Made by a program: the position numbers and the translations under genes. The notes beneath the pieces are model-generated. The model saw only the letters and a list, made by a program, of their open reading frames with translations, was not told where the DNA came from and searched no databases. Positions 62,548 through 64,000 of a DNA stretch of 64,000 bases are shown here, piece after piece (the stretch's first letter is position 1; each line of letters begins with the position of its first letter). The stretch comes from Candidatus Sericytochromatia bacterium (GTDB lineage Bacteria; Cyanobacteriota; Sericytochromatia; UBA7694): assembly GCA_018780035.1 (NCBI GenBank), contig JADMKE010000004.1:303776-367775 (forward strand). The letters run 5' to 3'.

Positions 62548-63267
62548 TTACTCCTCCTCAAATTCAAGACGGGCTTTTTGATTGCCTCTGGAAAGGGTGA
62601 TGTATTTCCCTTCGTAGTGAATGGATGTGACCAGGATATTGCCGGGCAAACGCTCTCCTACCCTGACCAGTTGACTTTCATTGTTGAATTCAACAATGGC
62701 AACGGGATCCAAGCCTCCGTTAATAATGCCTCTGAGAGACAATCCTTCTGTGATAAGCGGTTCCGGAGCAGGTTCAGACAGCCTTGGCAAGGCTGTTTTT
62801 AAGGGGGCGGGTGCAGGGCCACCTGAAATACTTAAAGCGGGTGGCGGTACATAAGCCAGTTGCTCGGGTTCGATTTGTGGTGCAAACTCAGGCAATTCAG
62901 GCGGCAAAATTGACATAAAAGGATCTACACGTCCTGTATGGACTTGAGCTTCTCTCAGCACGGCTTCGGGAGTTGTTGCGGCAATCCCAAAAGAAGGCAG
63001 CGCACTGGCCGTGGGAGATGGACTGGGAGAGGCCTTCGGACTTGCTGCAGGAGAGGGAGCTCCCGATGGCTTGCCAGAGGGTTTTCCACTGGCTGGCGTT
63101 TTACTTGGCTTGGTTGAGCCAGATGGTGTGGCCGTCTGAATGACTGATGGCGAGGCCGAGGGATTTGCCACAATTACGCTGTTTTCGTCCTCCATCGACA
63201 AAGACCAAATCATCAGTGCCGAGGCCGTGACAAAGATCAGGGGCAAAATAATAATGTGTTTATTCAT
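62548..63267 (-). CDS. pilP: PilP-like pilus assembly protein
   Basis: 239 residues. A membrane helix (about 7-24) is followed by a Ser/Pro/Lys-rich linker (about 35-90) and, at about 175-239, the PilP/GspC-type HR domain (LSLRGIINGGLDPVAIVE, VRVGERLPG). It connects the inner-membrane PilNO to the secretin. The linker is longer than usual. The gene is 3 bp from pilO. Confidence 0.85.
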   Translation of the reverse strand: MNKHIIILPLIFVTASALMIWSLSMEDENSVIVANPSASPSVIQTATPSGSTKPSKTPASGKPSGKPSGAPSPAASPKASPSPSPTASALPSFGIAATTPEAVLREAQVHTGRVDPFMSILPPELPEFAPQIEPEQLAYVPPPALSISGGPAPAPLKTALPRLSEPAPEPLITEGLSLRGIINGGLDPVAIVEFNNESQLVRVGERLPGNILVTSIHYEGKYITLSRGNQKARLEFEEE

Positions 63268-63270
63268 GGT

Positions 63271-63921
63271 TTATTGCCCCCCCAAGAGAAACGCCTTAAG
63301 CGTGAAACTTACGTCAACAGGTGTGTATAACAATTCTTTGTTGGGTGATGGAATCAGAGAAATTCCCTCTACACTCAGGGTTCGTTCGTAACTTTCATAG
63401 TCAGTCAACAATTTGATAAAATCAGGATAAGAAATATTGCTCAGACGCACCGTAATGGGCAGTTGTTTCAATTGTTTTGCCACGACTGAGTCTTTGGCCT
63501 CTTGTAATTCTGCCGGTAAGTCAAAATTGACAATTGCACCCGGCCGGAACTCATTTAAAAGAGCACCGTTGCCGAAAAGTTCTTTGTTCTCGGTGATTTC
63601 TTCCACATCAATCAGAAGGGGTGCTACGTTGGGTTGCTGAGGGATTTTTCGACGCAGCACAACCAAGCGTTCTTTGATTTCAACCAATTCTTTTTTGAGC
63701 TTGACAATATTTTTGGCTTTGGCTTCTTTTTCAGCAATTTGCTGTTCCTGGGCTTCAATTTGGGCGACCAATTCTTGGTATTGATTCCATTGGGGAACGG
63801 CCAATTGCCAGATTCCCAAGCCCAGAATCAAGACGGAGACTGCAGCCCCAATCCCAATTTTATGGGACATTTTGAGGTTGTCAGTATCGAGGGTGACGGT
63901 TTTAGTGAGTTTTATCTCCAT
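63271..63921 (-). CDS. pilO: Type IV pilus assembly protein PilO
   Basis: 216 residues. One membrane helix (about 27-44), a coiled coil (48-100) and a ferredoxin-like C-terminal region (ITVRLSNISYPDFIKLLTD) are as in PilO. With PilN and PilP it forms the alignment complex. It starts 4 bases after the pilN stop. Confidence 0.92.
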   Translation of the reverse strand: MEIKLTKTVTLDTDNLKMSHKIGIGAAVSVLILGLGIWQLAVPQWNQYQELVAQIEAQEQQIAEKEAKAKNIVKLKKELVEIKERLVVLRRKIPQQPNVAPLLIDVEEITENKELFGNGALLNEFRPGAIVNFDLPAELQEAKDSVVAKQLKQLPITVRLSNISYPDFIKLLTDYESYERTLSVEGISLIPSPNKELLYTPVDVSFTLKAFLLGGQ

Positions 63922-63925
63922 AGCT

Positions 63926-64000
63926 TCAACTGGCCTTTTTACAGGTAATTACAAAGGTGGTGCTTTTTGTATCTTTCACGCTGGACTGCAAGACCACTTC
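63926..64000 (-). CDS. pilN: PilN, C-terminal fragment cut by window edge
   Basis: The last 24 codons of a gene on the minus strand, ending TGA at 63928-63926. The residues EVVLQSSVKDTKSTTFVI are consistent with a PilN C-terminus. Position directly before pilO supports this. The rest lies beyond the window. Confidence 0.7.
   Translation of the reverse strand, partial: EVVLQSSVKDTKSTTFVITCKKAS

Overview
The window looks like part of the chromosome of a diderm (Gram-negative-type), non-photosynthetic, heterotrophic bacterium. Double-membrane markers are a PilQ secretin with PilP/PilO/PilN, a signal-peptide beta-barrel protein, an MlaE-type permease and a GmhB-type phosphatase. Several gene families recall Cyanobacteriota and their non-photosynthetic sister lineages (Melainabacteria/Vampirovibrionia, Sericytochromatia): DUF4912 next to a GH57 branching enzyme, an MGDG-synthase-type glycosyltransferase, and multi-receiver soluble hybrid kinases. 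This placement is an inference from gene content; no rRNA or ribosomal protein gene is present. Coding density is high and neighbours often overlap by 1-17 bp. No tRNA, rRNA, insertion sequence, prophage or CRISPR array was seen. No stretch above about 255 bp lacks a gene; the longest gaps are 36430-36683, 43420-43657 and 3969-4200.

Layout. 1-9800: six two-component genes (four hybrid or receiver-kinase proteins, one OmpR-type regulator, one tandem-receiver protein). 9935-12640: fumC-hemL. 12621-15277: TPR/glycosyltransferase-like protein and an unrecognised protein. 15402-18880: SseB-like, glyoxalase, UDP-xylose synthase-like and UDP-glucose dehydrogenase, a tightly packed unit whose last two enzymes convert UDP-glucose to UDP-xylose. 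18965-23026: diheme cytochrome c, then GH57 branching enzyme with DUF4912 protein. 23190-26597: CPBP protease, small unknown, and a membrane kinase/OmpR-regulator pair. 26740-32990: YbjN-like, SecD, a coiled-coil membrane protein, HEAT-like protein, glycolipid glycosyltransferase and a DUF4332-like protein. 33098-36429: sigma-70, tlyA and an RNase III-ribulose-phosphate epimerase fusion in one overlapping run. 36684-42266: TPM/coiled-coil protein, TIGR02450 protein, second YbjN protein, a RapZ-YvcK fusion and a TetR regulator. 42448-52637: truncated ammonium-transporter homologue, porin, GmhB, SRAP protein, ATP-grasp-like protein, guanidinium exporter under a guanidine-III riboswitch, Na+/solute symporter, RecQ and a Yip1-like membrane protein. 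52842-57152: three prepilin-like genes, the first with five PKD-like domains. 57177-64000 (minus strand): pilN-pilO-pilP-pilQ, an unknown, mlaE and slt.

The most notable items are two gene fusions (RNase III with ribulose-phosphate 3-epimerase; RapZ with YvcK), the riboswitch that identifies the SMR protein as a guanidinium exporter, an Amt-family protein lacking its C-terminal helices and second pore histidine, a prepilin-PKD adhesin-like protein, and an uncharacterised ATP-grasp-like protein.
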